From the NCBI RefSeq assembly GCF_029504395.1, contig NZ_JAQFIF010000005.1, forward strand, positions 276,819-340,818: a stretch of 64,000 bases of DNA, in the 5' to 3' direction. The notes below the pieces were generated by a model, which was not told the origin of the DNA, did no database searches, and saw only the letters and a program-made list of their open reading frames with translations. This DNA comes from Arthrobacter sp. ES3-54. Lineage in GTDB: Bacteria; Actinomycetota; Actinomycetes; Actinomycetales; Micrococcaceae. This document shows, piece after piece, positions 35,668-45,368 of this stretch (position 1 is its first letter; every line of letters starts with the position of its first letter). A program made the translations under genes and the position numbers.

Positions 35668-37413
35668 ATGGGCAACGTGACCCAGACCCCCACGCGGCCG
35701 CCCGAGGCTGGCCCCGCCGCATCGCCGACAACAGGCCGGAGCAGCGCCAACGGCAGAGCCGGGAGCCGCTTCCGCACCGGCCGCAACCTGGAGGGACACC
35801 GCTGGATCGGCCGCCCCGCCGAGGCCAACACGCCGGAGGCCCTCAGGGAACGCCTGATCGGCGGCATCCAGAGCTGGCGGGACTACCCGGCGTCGCTTCG
35901 GCTCTGGTACTGGCTGATTCCGGTTCTCACCGCCGCGTTGGGCGGCGTCCTGAGGTTTGTCCGGCTGGATACGCCCCGCAACCTGGTTTTTGACGAAACC
36001 TACTACGTCAAGGACGCGTATTCATTCCTGGTCAGCGGGTACGAGCGCAGCTGGCCAGACCGGGCGAACGACGCCTTCATCGCCGGCAATCCCGGCGTGC
36101 TGCTGAACACGCCGGAGTATGTGGTCCACCCGCCGGTCGGCAAATGGATGATCGCCGCGGGCATGTGGCTGTTCGGGGCGGACAATCCCTTCGGCTGGCG
36201 GTTCGGAGCTGCCCTGACGGGGACGCTGTCCATCCTCCTGCTGGCCCTGATCGCGCAAAAACTCTTCCGCTCACTGACCCTGGGCGCTGTTGCCGGCGTC
36301 CTGCTCGCTGTGGACGGCCACCACCTCGTCATGTCCCGGACCTCGCTGCTGGACATCTTCCTCATGTTCTGGATCCTTGCCGCGTTCGGCGCCCTGCTGA
36401 TGGACCGCGACGACGGCCGGCGGCGGCTGGCAGCCCGGCTCGGCCGGCAGGCCGCAGCCTCTGCCACGGGGCGTCCCTCGGCGCTTCAACTCACCTCCGG
36501 ACCCTGGCTCGGCATCCGGTGGTGGCGCCTCGCCGCGGGAGTCTGCCTGGGCCTGGCGGTCGGCACGAAATGGTCCGCACTGTTCTTTCTGGCCGGATTC
36601 GGCCTGCTGACCGTCTTCTGGGACCTCAGCGCGCGGCGCATAGCCGGCGTGCATGCCTGGATCAGCGGCGGCATCCTCAAGGACGGCGTCCCGGCCTTCC
36701 TGAGCATCGTTCCGGTGGCCGCCGTGGTCTACGGTGCCACGTGGACCGGCTGGTTCCGGTCCACGGACGCCTACTTCAGGCACTGGGCCGAGACCAACCC
36801 CTCGGCCGAGTGGGGCTGGCTGCCGAACGCCGTGCGGTCCCTTGCGCATTACCACCTTGAGGCCTATAAGTTCCATCAGGGCCTGAGTTCGGACCACCCG
36901 TACGAGGCCAGCGCCTGGAGCTGGCTGGTCATGGGCCGGCCCACGTCCTTCTTCTACGAATCCCCCAAGCAAGGCAGCCCGGGCTGCGATTTCAGCAACT
37001 GCACCACCGCCATCCTCTCCGTGGGCAACCCGCTCATCTGGTGGAGCGCCGCCGTGAGCCTGGGCATCCTGCTGTTCTGGTGGGCCGGCCGCCGCGACTG
37101 GCGCGCCGGCGCGGTCCTGGCTGGCGTGGCCGCGGGGTATCTGCCCTGGTTCCTGTACCCGGAGCGGACCACCTTCTTCTTCTACGCCGTCTCCTTTGAA
37201 CCGTTCCTGGTGCTGGCGCTCGTCTATTGCCTGGGCCTGGTGCTCGGCCAGCGCAGCGACCCCCTCTGGCGCCGCCGATCCGGGTTCTACCTGGTGGCGC
37301 TGTTCGTGGTGGCGGCCGTGCTGGTCTCCGCGTTCTTCTATCCCGTCTGGACCGCCGAGGTGATCCCCTACCAGGAGTGGCGCATGCGGATGTGGATGCC
37401 GTCCTGGATCTAG
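35668..37413 (+). CDS. pmt: Dolichyl-phosphate-mannose-protein mannosyltransferase (GT39)
   Basis: This 581-aa polytopic membrane enzyme transfers mannose from polyprenyl-phosphate-mannose to Ser/Thr of secreted proteins. After a cytoplasmic start (RWIGRPAEA) comes the first membrane segment and the catalytic extracellular loop with acidic residues in VFDETYYVKDAY. About ten further hydrophobic segments follow, with the family motif VHPPVGKWMIAAG. The open frame extends upstream to 34453, but the ATG at 35668 has AAAGG upstream and matches the family N-terminus; upstream codons are unrelated. The rsmI-pmt divergent pair is typical of actinobacteria. Confidence 0.93.
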   Translation: MGNVTQTPTRPPEAGPAASPTTGRSSANGRAGSRFRTGRNLEGHRWIGRPAEANTPEALRERLIGGIQSWRDYPASLRLWYWLIPVLTAALGGVLRFVRLDTPRNLVFDETYYVKDAYSFLVSGYERSWPDRANDAFIAGNPGVLLNTPEYVVHPPVGKWMIAAGMWLFGADNPFGWRFGAALTGTLSILLLALIAQKLFRSLTLGAVAGVLLAVDGHHLVMSRTSLLDIFLMFWILAAFGALLMDRDDGRRRLAARLGRQAAASATGRPSALQLTSGPWLGIRWWRLAAGVCLGLAVGTKWSALFFLAGFGLLTVFWDLSARRIAGVHAWISGGILKDGVPAFLSIVPVAAVVYGATWTGWFRSTDAYFRHWAETNPSAEWGWLPNAVRSLAHYHLEAYKFHQGLSSDHPYEASAWSWLVMGRPTSFFYESPKQGSPGCDFSNCTTAILSVGNPLIWWSAAVSLGILLFWWAGRRDWRAGAVLAGVAAGYLPWFLYPERTTFFFYAVSFEPFLVLALVYCLGLVLGQRSDPLWRRRSGFYLVALFVVAAVLVSAFFYPVWTAEVIPYQEWRMRMWMPSWI

Positions 37414-37473
37414 GGCAGGATTGCAGGGGAAGTCCGCCGCACTCCGGGCGGACCAGGAAATGGAGACTCGGCT

Positions 37474-39303
37474 GTGAGAGAAGCAAGCACCGGACTGCTC
37501 GTGGAGCTGGACCCGGAGTCCAACGTGACGGACCTGCTCCTGGAGCAGCACGCGAAGGACCCCGTGCACGCCCTCTACTCCCGCAAGGGCCCCGGCGGCT
37601 GGACCGATGTCTCCGTCCGACACTTCCTGGGGCAGGTCACTGCCCTGGCCAAAGGCCTGATTGCCGGCGGACTCACTCCGGGCGAAACCGTCGCTGTCAT
37701 GTCCGCCACCCGGTATGAGTGGACGGTGGTGGACTTCGCCATCTGGTTCGCCGGCGGCGTCACCGTCCCGATCTATGAGACCTCCTCCGCGGCCCAAGTC
37801 GAGTGGATCCTCCACGACTCGGGAGCCCGGCGGGTGTTCGTCGAGGATCAGGCCAAGGCCGCCGTGGTCCAGGGCGTCCTGGACGCCTCCACCGTCCTCG
37901 GCGACCGGCTTGTCGCCGTCGTGCGGATGGAGCACGACGGCGCGGCACCAAACTTGGCGAGCCTGGCCGCCGCCGGCACCGGGGTGACCGACGCCGAGCT
38001 CGAACGCCACCGGAGCGCTGCGTCCCTGGCGGACGTAGCGTCCCTGGTCTACACCTCGGGCACCACCGGCAAGCCCAAGGGCTGCGAGATCACCCACGCC
38101 AACTTTGCCCTGGTCGCGAAGAACACCGTCCTCTTCCTGCCCGAGCTCCTCCTGCAGCCGCGCTCCCGGACGCTGATGTTCCTGCCCCTGGCGCACGTTT
38201 TGGCCCGGGCGGTGCAGGTCATCTGCCTGAGTTCCGGCACCACCCTCGGCCACACTGCAAACGCGAAGGAGCTCCTGGACGACCTGGCCAGCTTCAAGCC
38301 CACCTTCCTGCTGGTGGTCCCCCGGATCTTCGAAAAGGTCTACGCCGGGGCCGCGCAGAAGGCTGCCGCCGCGGGCCAGGAGCGCGTCTTCACGGCTGCA
38401 GCGGCGGCCGCGGTCCGCTACTCCAAAGCCCTGGACGCCGCCTCCCGGGGCAGCGGCACGGGACCCGGGATCTTCCTGCGTGCCCGGCACGCAGTCTTCG
38501 ACCGGCTGCTGTACCCCAAGCTCCGGCAGGCCTTCGGCGGCCAGCTGCGCTACACCGTCTCCGGCGCCAGCCCGCTGAGCTCCAACGACGCCCATTTCTT
38601 CCGCGGCGCGGGCATCCCCGTCCTTGAGGGCTACGGCCTGACGGAAACCACGGCGCCGTGCACGGCCAACACCCCTGCCCGGACCAAGGTGGGCACAGTC
38701 GGTATCCCGGTGCCGGGCACCACGGTCCGGGTGGCCGACGACGGCGAGATCCTGGTCAAGGGCATCGGCGTCTTCAAGGGCTACCACGCCAACGAGACCG
38801 CGAACGCGGAGGCGTTCGTGGACGGTTTCTTCCGGACCGGCGACCTCGGCTCCCTGGACGAGGACGGCTTCCTGACCATCACAGGACGGAAGAAGGACCT
38901 GCTGGTCACGGCCGGCGGCAAGAATGTCGCCCCGGGCCCGCTCGAGGAGAAGATCCGCGAGCACCAGCTGGTGGGACAAGCAGTGGTCATTGGCGACGGC
39001 CGGCCGTTTGTCTCGGCATTGGTCAACCTGGACCCGGAAGGACTGCGCAACTGGTGCGCCGCCCGGAACGTGCCCGTCATGGCTCCGGCCGAAGCCGCCG
39101 CCAACGAGAGCGTCCGGGCCTCGATCCAGGACGCCGTCGATGAGGCGAACCTCCTGGTCTCCAAGGCTGAGTCGATCCGCAGCTTCGTCATCCTGGACGC
39201 CGACTTCACCGTGGAGTCAGGGCACCTGACGCCCTCGCTCAAACTCAAGCGGGCCGCCGTCGTGCGGGATTACGCGGAGCACATCAACCGCATCTACGGT
39301 TGA
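37474..39303 (+). CDS. Long-chain acyl-CoA synthetase (AMP-binding, FadD15-like)
   Basis: This 609-aa enzyme adenylates a fatty acid and transfers it to CoA. The ATP-binding P-loop VYTSGTTGKPKGCEITH, the A4/A5 motif GYGLTETTAP, and the hinge region FRTGDLGSLDEDGF and GRKKDLLVTAGGKNVAP are all intact, as is the C-terminal Lys region (GHLTPSLKLKR). The GTG start has GGAGA upstream. It lies 60 bp after pmt and may be co-transcribed. The chain-length preference cannot be judged. Confidence 0.92.
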   Translation: MREASTGLLVELDPESNVTDLLLEQHAKDPVHALYSRKGPGGWTDVSVRHFLGQVTALAKGLIAGGLTPGETVAVMSATRYEWTVVDFAIWFAGGVTVPIYETSSAAQVEWILHDSGARRVFVEDQAKAAVVQGVLDASTVLGDRLVAVVRMEHDGAAPNLASLAAAGTGVTDAELERHRSAASLADVASLVYTSGTTGKPKGCEITHANFALVAKNTVLFLPELLLQPRSRTLMFLPLAHVLARAVQVICLSSGTTLGHTANAKELLDDLASFKPTFLLVVPRIFEKVYAGAAQKAAAAGQERVFTAAAAAAVRYSKALDAASRGSGTGPGIFLRARHAVFDRLLYPKLRQAFGGQLRYTVSGASPLSSNDAHFFRGAGIPVLEGYGLTETTAPCTANTPARTKVGTVGIPVPGTTVRVADDGEILVKGIGVFKGYHANETANAEAFVDGFFRTGDLGSLDEDGFLTITGRKKDLLVTAGGKNVAPGPLEEKIREHQLVGQAVVIGDGRPFVSALVNLDPEGLRNWCAARNVPVMAPAEAAANESVRASIQDAVDEANLLVSKAESIRSFVILDADFTVESGHLTPSLKLKRAAVVRDYAEHINRIYG

Positions 39304-39307
39304 ACCC

Positions 39308-39326
39308 AAAGGGCAGCAGGCCCTTT
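39308..39326. terminator. Small hairpin between convergent genes
   Basis: AAAGGGC (39308-39314) pairs with GCCCTTT (39320-39326) around a 5-nt loop. The A/T ends give a short U-tract on either strand, so it could terminate both the acyl-CoA synthetase and the convergent membrane-protein transcripts. It abuts both stop codons. Confidence 0.5.
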
Positions 39327-40750
39327 CAGACCGTGTGCCGGGTGCGCGCCGGGCCCTCTGCCTCGGTGCCGGTGCTGCCGGCCGTCGCATCCGCCGCGGC
39401 GGCAGCCTCGGTGGCGTCAGGGTCGGCGTCAGCAGTGGCGCCCTTGGATGTGCCGGCCTTCTTGCCAAGGCCGCGGCGCCGGCGCGTGGGCCAGGTCAGG
39501 ATGAGGGTGAGAACGGAAGCAAGCAGGACGAGGGCGCCGATGACAATCCCGGCATCCATCCAGAACTGGCCCGGGAAGAGCCTGATCAGCGTGTCCTGAA
39601 GCGTAAATGTCCAGGTCCCGTTGGCGAAGAAGATGTGGTGGAAATCGGTGAAGAACTGCTCCCAGCCGAGCACCGCGAGGGTTCCGAGGCCGATAATGAT
39701 CGCGAGTGTGACGATCGAGCCGGCAAACAGGCCGCGGCGGACTCCCCCGTTGTGTTTCCGCAACAGGTAGATCACAGCCACCAGGCCCAGCAGGATCAGC
39801 AGCGTGCCGGCACCGAACGTGGACAGGATGACAGCCTTGACGTCGGCCATGTGGCTGACTTCGCCGTCCTTGAACAGCCGCTCGCCGCTTTGGTCCACAA
39901 GATCGCCGAGGTAGCGCGGGCCCGACCAGTTGCTGAGGTAGTCCACCGCGTAGGAGCCGTAGGTCATGCGGTCATCGGTGCTGAACCCGTAACCGTCGCC
40001 GGGGAAACCTGGACGGTTGTATTCCACCCAGAGGAACAGGGGGCTGGTTACAGCGCGGACGGCGAGCACCAGCAGGATGATCGGATAGAACACGGCGAGC
40101 AGTACCTGCATCACCCGGGGCAGGACGGGCTTGGCCTTTGCCGCCTGCTCGCGTTCGGCATTCCGGCGTTCGGCATTCCGGCGTTCGATTTCCTCCTGCG
40201 GGGACCCCGGCAGGGCAGAGGTCTGCAGCGTCTCGTCAAAGCCGGAGTCCTGGCGTGCCCCGGCTGATGCCCCGGACCTTTCGGCCTCCGTCTGGAGGAC
40301 GGCGGCTTCGGCCGCCTTCCGGTCAGCGCGGCTCCCGGGCTGGCGGGCTGCGGGCGTGTCGGCAGCGGTGGCTGCAGCGGACGTGGCTGCGGGCTTGTCG
40401 GCAGCGGTGGCCGCGGCGGACGTGGCTGCGGGCTTGTCGGCAGCGGTGGCTGCGGCGGACGTGGCTGCAGGCTTGTCGGCAGCGGTGGCTGCGGCGGACG
40501 TGGCTGCAGGCTTGTCGGCAGCGGTGGCTGCGGCAGACGTGGCTGCAGGCTTGTCGGCCGCGGCGCCGTCGTCCTTCGTTGCTACGGGCTTGTCAGCAGA
40601 CGTGGCCGCGGGCTTGTCGGCCGCGGCGCCTGCGGTGGATTTGGCCGTGGAGGCCGGCTTCATCCAGTCGAACGCCGGCTCGTCGGTGTCGTCAGAGGGA
40701 TCCAGATGCGGATCCGGCCGGTCGGGAGGGGTAGGACTTTTGTCTGTCAC
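39326..40750 (-). CDS. TIGR01906-family integral membrane protein with N-terminal repeat
   Basis: The 474-aa product has a long hydrophilic, low-complexity N-terminus (residues 1-190) and a membrane domain with about four segments (VLLAVFYPIILLVLAVRAV, TFGAGTLLILLGLVAVIYLL, FAGSIVTLAIIIGLGTLAVL, GIVIGALVLLASVLTLIL). Between TM1 and TM2 is a loop with GYGFSTDDRMTYGSYAVDYL and a conserved region around the DGEVSHMADVK motif typical of TIGR01906. The N-terminal part contains five copies of a 13-residue unit (DKPAATSAAATAA). No function is known for the family. Confidence 0.8.
   Translation of the reverse strand: MTDKSPTPPDRPDPHLDPSDDTDEPAFDWMKPASTAKSTAGAAADKPAATSADKPVATKDDGAAADKPAATSAAATAADKPAATSAAATAADKPAATSAAATAADKPAATSAAATAADKPAATSAAATAADTPAARQPGSRADRKAAEAAVLQTEAERSGASAGARQDSGFDETLQTSALPGSPQEEIERRNAERRNAEREQAAKAKPVLPRVMQVLLAVFYPIILLVLAVRAVTSPLFLWVEYNRPGFPGDGYGFSTDDRMTYGSYAVDYLSNWSGPRYLGDLVDQSGERLFKDGEVSHMADVKAVILSTFGAGTLLILLGLVAVIYLLRKHNGGVRRGLFAGSIVTLAIIIGLGTLAVLGWEQFFTDFHHIFFANGTWTFTLQDTLIRLFPGQFWMDAGIVIGALVLLASVLTLILTWPTRRRRGLGKKAGTSKGATADADPDATEAAAAADATAGSTGTEAEGPARTRHTV
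40358..40552. repeat. 39-bp coding tandem repeat, five units
   Basis: Units begin at 40358, 40397, 40436, 40475 and 40514 and differ by only a few bases. They encode the 13-residue DKPAATSAAATAA repeat in the TIGR01906 protein. The 39-bp length keeps the frame, so copy number can vary without breaking the gene. Confidence 0.85.
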
Positions 40751-40862
40751 GTGGAGCTTCGCTTCCGTAGGCTTCTGTGCTGCCCGGCCTGCGCCCGGCT
40801 GCGCAACTTATCTGGCTCCGAGCCTACCGTCAGAGGATTGGGCTCGGCGGGGTGCCACCCCG

Positions 40863-42113
40863 TCAGTTGGCGTATTGGGCCCAAGGGATGTTCCAGTCCC
40901 CGAAACCGTCATCGAAGTTGGCGTACTCCCCCTCGGTGTTCACTACCTGGACGACGTCTCCGGTGGTCATGTTGTCGAAGACCCACTTAGCGCCGTCCGG
41001 GCCCAGGCCGATGCAGCCGTGGGAGAGGTTCGCCTTGCCGACGAAGGGCATTGCGGAGTCCGTGGCCTGGTGGATGAACTCCCCGCTGGGCGTCAGACGC
41101 GTGGCGTAGTTCACGTCAAGCTGGCCGTAGTAAGCCGGGTCCCCCGGTTTGAGCCCGATCGTGGAGGCGTCCATGTGCTCCACGCGGTGCTTCTCCATGA
41201 ACACGAGGAAGCCCCGGGCCGAGGGGAACCGGGTGTCGCCCATGGTTGCCGGCCACTTCCCCGCCGGCTTGTTGTTGATGCTGACCGAGAACGTATGCGC
41301 CTTGGCGTCGGCAACCGCCACTTTCTTGTCCCCGATGTGGACGGTCACTTTCTTGTTGAAATTGCCGACCTGCCCGTTGCCCAGTTCGACGCCGAACATC
41401 TTCATGTCCATGGTGATGGTGCTGTTCGCGGCCCAGAAGGCCTCCGGCCGGTACCTGACGGTGTTCTTGTTGAACCAGTGGAAAGCACCCACCTGGCCGG
41501 ACGTGGAGGTGATCTTGATGGCCTTTTCAACGGCGTCCCGGTTCAAGACCGGCTCGCTGAAGGTGATCTGCAGAGGCTGGGCCACGCCCACCTTCATCCC
41601 GTCCAGGGGGTAAATAGCGGCGTCGGCCTCGTTGGCAGTCGAGACGGTGGTGAATGAGCGTGTGCTGTGGGTCTGGCGTCCGGCGGCGTCCAGCACGGAG
41701 TACGTGAAGTTGTACCGGGTGTTGAACGCCAGGTCGCCGGAGGAAGTCCAGGCGGATGCGTCCGCGCTCAGGGTGCCTTCGACGGTGTCGCCGGCATCGC
41801 TAGTGAGGGCCACCCGGTCAATGCGCCCGTTCTTGACCTTGAGGGAGACCGGCGCCGCAGGGTTGACCTGCACAGCGCCGTCGGCGGGCGTGAGCGCGAG
41901 CTCTGCGGGGGCCACCACCGGGACGGCGAGTCCCGGCGTCGTCCGGGCCGGGGATCCCGCCTCAGAGGAAATCGCGGACTGGGCAAGCCCCGGAGCCGCC
42001 GCGGCAAAGGCCCCGCCGCCGGCTGCCAGGGCGCAAACCATCCCCAGCAAGGCGATCTTGCGGCCGGTACTCCAGGTTTTCAGGGCCATCACAGGGCCCG
42101 GGCGTTTCCACAC
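40863..42113 (-). CDS. Secreted L,D-transpeptidase (Ig-like domains plus YkuD domain)
   Basis: This 416-aa exported enzyme is expected to form 3-3 peptidoglycan cross-links. A signal sequence (KIALLGMVCALAAGGGAF) is followed by two Ig-like domains (about residues 80-290) and the YkuD catalytic domain. The active-site motif SHGCIGLGPDG holds the nucleophilic Cys, and the upstream conserved His is in GEFIHQATDSAMPF. No canonical lipobox is seen. The frame opens at GTG 42167, but GTG 42113 has GGCAGGA at good spacing and places the signal peptide near the start; ATG 42089 is a third option. Confidence 0.88.
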   Translation of the reverse strand: MWKRPGPVMALKTWSTGRKIALLGMVCALAAGGGAFAAAAPGLAQSAISSEAGSPARTTPGLAVPVVAPAELALTPADGAVQVNPAAPVSLKVKNGRIDRVALTSDAGDTVEGTLSADASAWTSSGDLAFNTRYNFTYSVLDAAGRQTHSTRSFTTVSTANEADAAIYPLDGMKVGVAQPLQITFSEPVLNRDAVEKAIKITSTSGQVGAFHWFNKNTVRYRPEAFWAANSTITMDMKMFGVELGNGQVGNFNKKVTVHIGDKKVAVADAKAHTFSVSINNKPAGKWPATMGDTRFPSARGFLVFMEKHRVEHMDASTIGLKPGDPAYYGQLDVNYATRLTPSGEFIHQATDSAMPFVGKANLSHGCIGLGPDGAKWVFDNMTTGDVVQVVNTEGEYANFDDGFGDWNIPWAQYAN

Positions 42114-42203
42114 GTCATCCTGCCAGCATAATTGAGTTACCTTGGAACCCCGGACCGTTTCGACCACGATCCGGTTACAAAAGTGCCCCCAAAACGGTCA
42201 CGA

Positions 42204-42237
42204 CAAGGGGCCCCGGACCTGAGTCCGGGGCCCCTTG
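42204..42237 (-). terminator. Terminator hairpin after ahcY
   Basis: A perfect 15-bp stem (42204-42218 with 42223-42237, arm CAAGGGGCCCCGGAC) closes on a CTGA loop, 10 bp beyond the ahcY stop. Confidence 0.8.
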
Positions 42238-42246
42238 GGACACTTC

Positions 42247-43734
<1,488 letters not shown>

Positions 43735-43864
43735 GTGAATCCTTTGTTGTGGCCGGTGGCGTTGCGTGTCTGGAGCTGGGTGTGCCCAGGTGATCTTGGC
43801 TCTAAGCAGTCATTCGCTGCCGGGGGCGTCCCTGATGGGTGGCGGGCAGGTTTTGGGGCGCTCG

Positions 43865-44143
43865 TTATTCCGCGGCGTGGCGCGGGGCTGTGCCTTGCTG
43901 GCCGGCGTCGTGCTGAGCGGCGTCGTGCTGGCCGGCGTCGTGCTGATCAGCGGCTGCCGCCGCGGCGGCGGGCAGGAGTTCCGGCGGCAGCAGCAGGGGG
44001 ATGCCGTCCTCGATCCTGTACCGCAGCTTGTTTCCGGCTTCATCTGCCGTGACGGTGACGAGCTCGTCGCCTTCCTGCACCAGGCCGGAGCCGGTGACGG
44101 GGCATCGCAGGACAGACAACAGTTCGGGACTGAGCTTGGGCAT
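43865..44143 (-). CDS. Trm112-like small protein with repetitive C-terminus
   Basis: This 92-aa protein belongs to the UPF0434/Trm112 group. The core (KLSPELLSVLRCPVTGSGL, then YRIEDGIPLLLP) is typical, but the family CPxC zinc motif is reduced to one cysteine. Beyond residue 65 it turns into a low-complexity tail with three HDAxQ units, encoded by a 15-bp tandem repeat. The start was moved from 44209 to the ATG at 44143, which has AGGGAG and the family N-terminus MPKLSPEL. It lies between DUF3499 and ahcY. Confidence 0.8.
   Translation of the reverse strand: MPKLSPELLSVLRCPVTGSGLVQEGDELVTVTADEAGNKLRYRIEDGIPLLLPPELLPAAAAAAADQHDAGQHDAAQHDAGQQGTAPRHAAE
43897..43956. repeat. 15-bp tandem repeat in the Trm112-like gene
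   Basis: Four 15-bp units start at 43897, 43912, 43927 and 43942; units 1 and 3 are identical (GCTGGCCGGCGTCGT). They encode the QHDAG/QHDAA tail and keep the reading frame. Confidence 0.75.
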
Positions 44144-44228
44144 AGTGAACGCTCCCTGATGGGCGCCGCGAAAGGGCGCCGGTGGCTGACGGCTTTTTGC
44201 AGTTTCCACCCTACCGCCAGTTGGCGCC

Positions 44229-44618
44229 TTAGGAAGGTTCGCGCAGGACGCGCAGATGTCCGCGCCTGGCGCCCTCGGCCGGAGCCGGTGCTTCCAGCGC
44301 CGGGTGCAGCGTGCGCTGGCCCTTGGCAGGTTCCGCCGCAGCCGGACGGGAGGCGGCCTCGCGGACCGCGTTGGCGAGGGCCAGAAGGTCGTCGGGGCCG
44401 GGTCCGGCCGGGGTTGCCGGCATAGCCAGCCGCATGACTTCCCAGCCGCGCGGCACGGTCAGCGAGTCGGCGTGCTGTTCGCACAAGTCGTAGCAGTGCG
44501 GTTCGGCGTACGTGGCGAGCGGGCCCAGGACGGCCGTGGAGTCGGCGTATACGTACGTCAAAGTGGCCACCGCAGAATTGCGGCAGGCAGACCTCGAACA
44601 AAGACGAATTGCACCCAC
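44229..44618 (-). CDS. DUF3499 family protein
   Basis: This 129-aa protein has an invariant-looking N-terminus (CSRSACRNSAVATLTYVYAD, then STAVLGPLATYAEPHCYDLC). Cys pairs at CSRSAC and HCYDLCEQH suggest a small zinc-binding fold. The tail is Ala/Pro-rich. I set the start at the GTG at 44618 (VGAIRLCS), because family members begin just before this cysteine; the longer frame to 44747 encodes unrelated residues. It is divergent from the zincin-like gene with 132 bp between them. The function is unknown. Confidence 0.78.
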   Translation of the reverse strand: MGAIRLCSRSACRNSAVATLTYVYADSTAVLGPLATYAEPHCYDLCEQHADSLTVPRGWEVMRLAMPATPAGPGPDDLLALANAVREAASRPAAAEPAKGQRTLHPALEAPAPAEGARRGHLRVLREPS

Positions 44619-44750
44619 GACATCACAGACTACTCCCCCTCTGGCGGGGGCTCCGCATTGACACGACAGGGGTTGTGCCGCGGCGGGGCGGCAGCGGATC
44701 GCGGTCTGGCCTGTATCGCGTAAATCAATCCGCGGGTTTAGAGTCAAGAT

Positions 44751-45302
44751 ATGCAGTCATCGCACCACGATTCGGGTTTCACGGTCCGGTTGGCTGACCC
44801 CGACGCCGGGCGGACAGGCGCCGGTTCCGGCCCCGCCGGCGCGCCTTTGGCCGGCTCGCCCACCGCTGTTCAGGGAAAGAACTTCCGCCAGCGCCGCAGG
44901 AACCGGCACGGCCGGGGGCTTCGCGGCGAGCTCATGCTCCCCACTTTGCCCGGCTACCGGACCCGTTCCGACCGCTTTGATGACTTCGTCCTGGACTCGG
45001 CGCAGCGGTTGCACGACATCTGGGGCAAACCGCTCGACGGCGTCCGCTTCGCCGTTGACGAGATCCCTCCGGGCCTGGAGCAGCTCGTGGCGGACCGCAC
45101 CCCCGCGCCGATGGGCGCCTTCACGGCGGCGACGGCCGAGGACGGACCGGTCATCACGCTGTATCGCCGCGTGGTGGAACAGGCGTGTGGAACCCGGGAC
45201 GAGCTCCAGGACCTGGTGCACGACGTCGTCGTGGAATACACGGCCGAGATGCTCGGCGTACCCCCTGAGTCCCTCGACCCGGTCTATCGCCGCCGGTACT
45301 GA
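44751..45302 (+). CDS. Zincin-like metallopeptidase-family protein lacking HExxH
   Basis: The 183-aa product resembles the small metallopeptidase family found beside DUF3499 in actinobacteria. A basic linker (KNFRQRRRNRHGRGLRGELM) is followed by the domain (YRTRSDRFDDFVLDSAQRL, IPPGLEQLV, VITLYRRVVEQAC). Where such proteins carry HExxH, this one reads LVHDVVVEYTAEMLGV, so the second zinc His is absent and the first Glu is Asp. It may be a non-catalytic member. It is the only plus-strand gene between the DUF3499 and DUF5719 genes. Confidence 0.7.
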   Translation: MQSSHHDSGFTVRLADPDAGRTGAGSGPAGAPLAGSPTAVQGKNFRQRRRNRHGRGLRGELMLPTLPGYRTRSDRFDDFVLDSAQRLHDIWGKPLDGVRFAVDEIPPGLEQLVADRTPAPMGAFTAATAEDGPVITLYRRVVEQACGTRDELQDLVHDVVVEYTAEMLGVPPESLDPVYRRRY

Positions 45303-45368
45303 CCGGCCGGAATAGCCGGGTCCCCCGGCACCAGGCCCTGCCCTGCCCGGCCTTGCCTGAACCTTGGC

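Noticed and set aside
43735..43864. SAH riboswitch upstream of ahcY
   Set aside because: The segment is GC-rich with some pairing, but the conserved core was not found.
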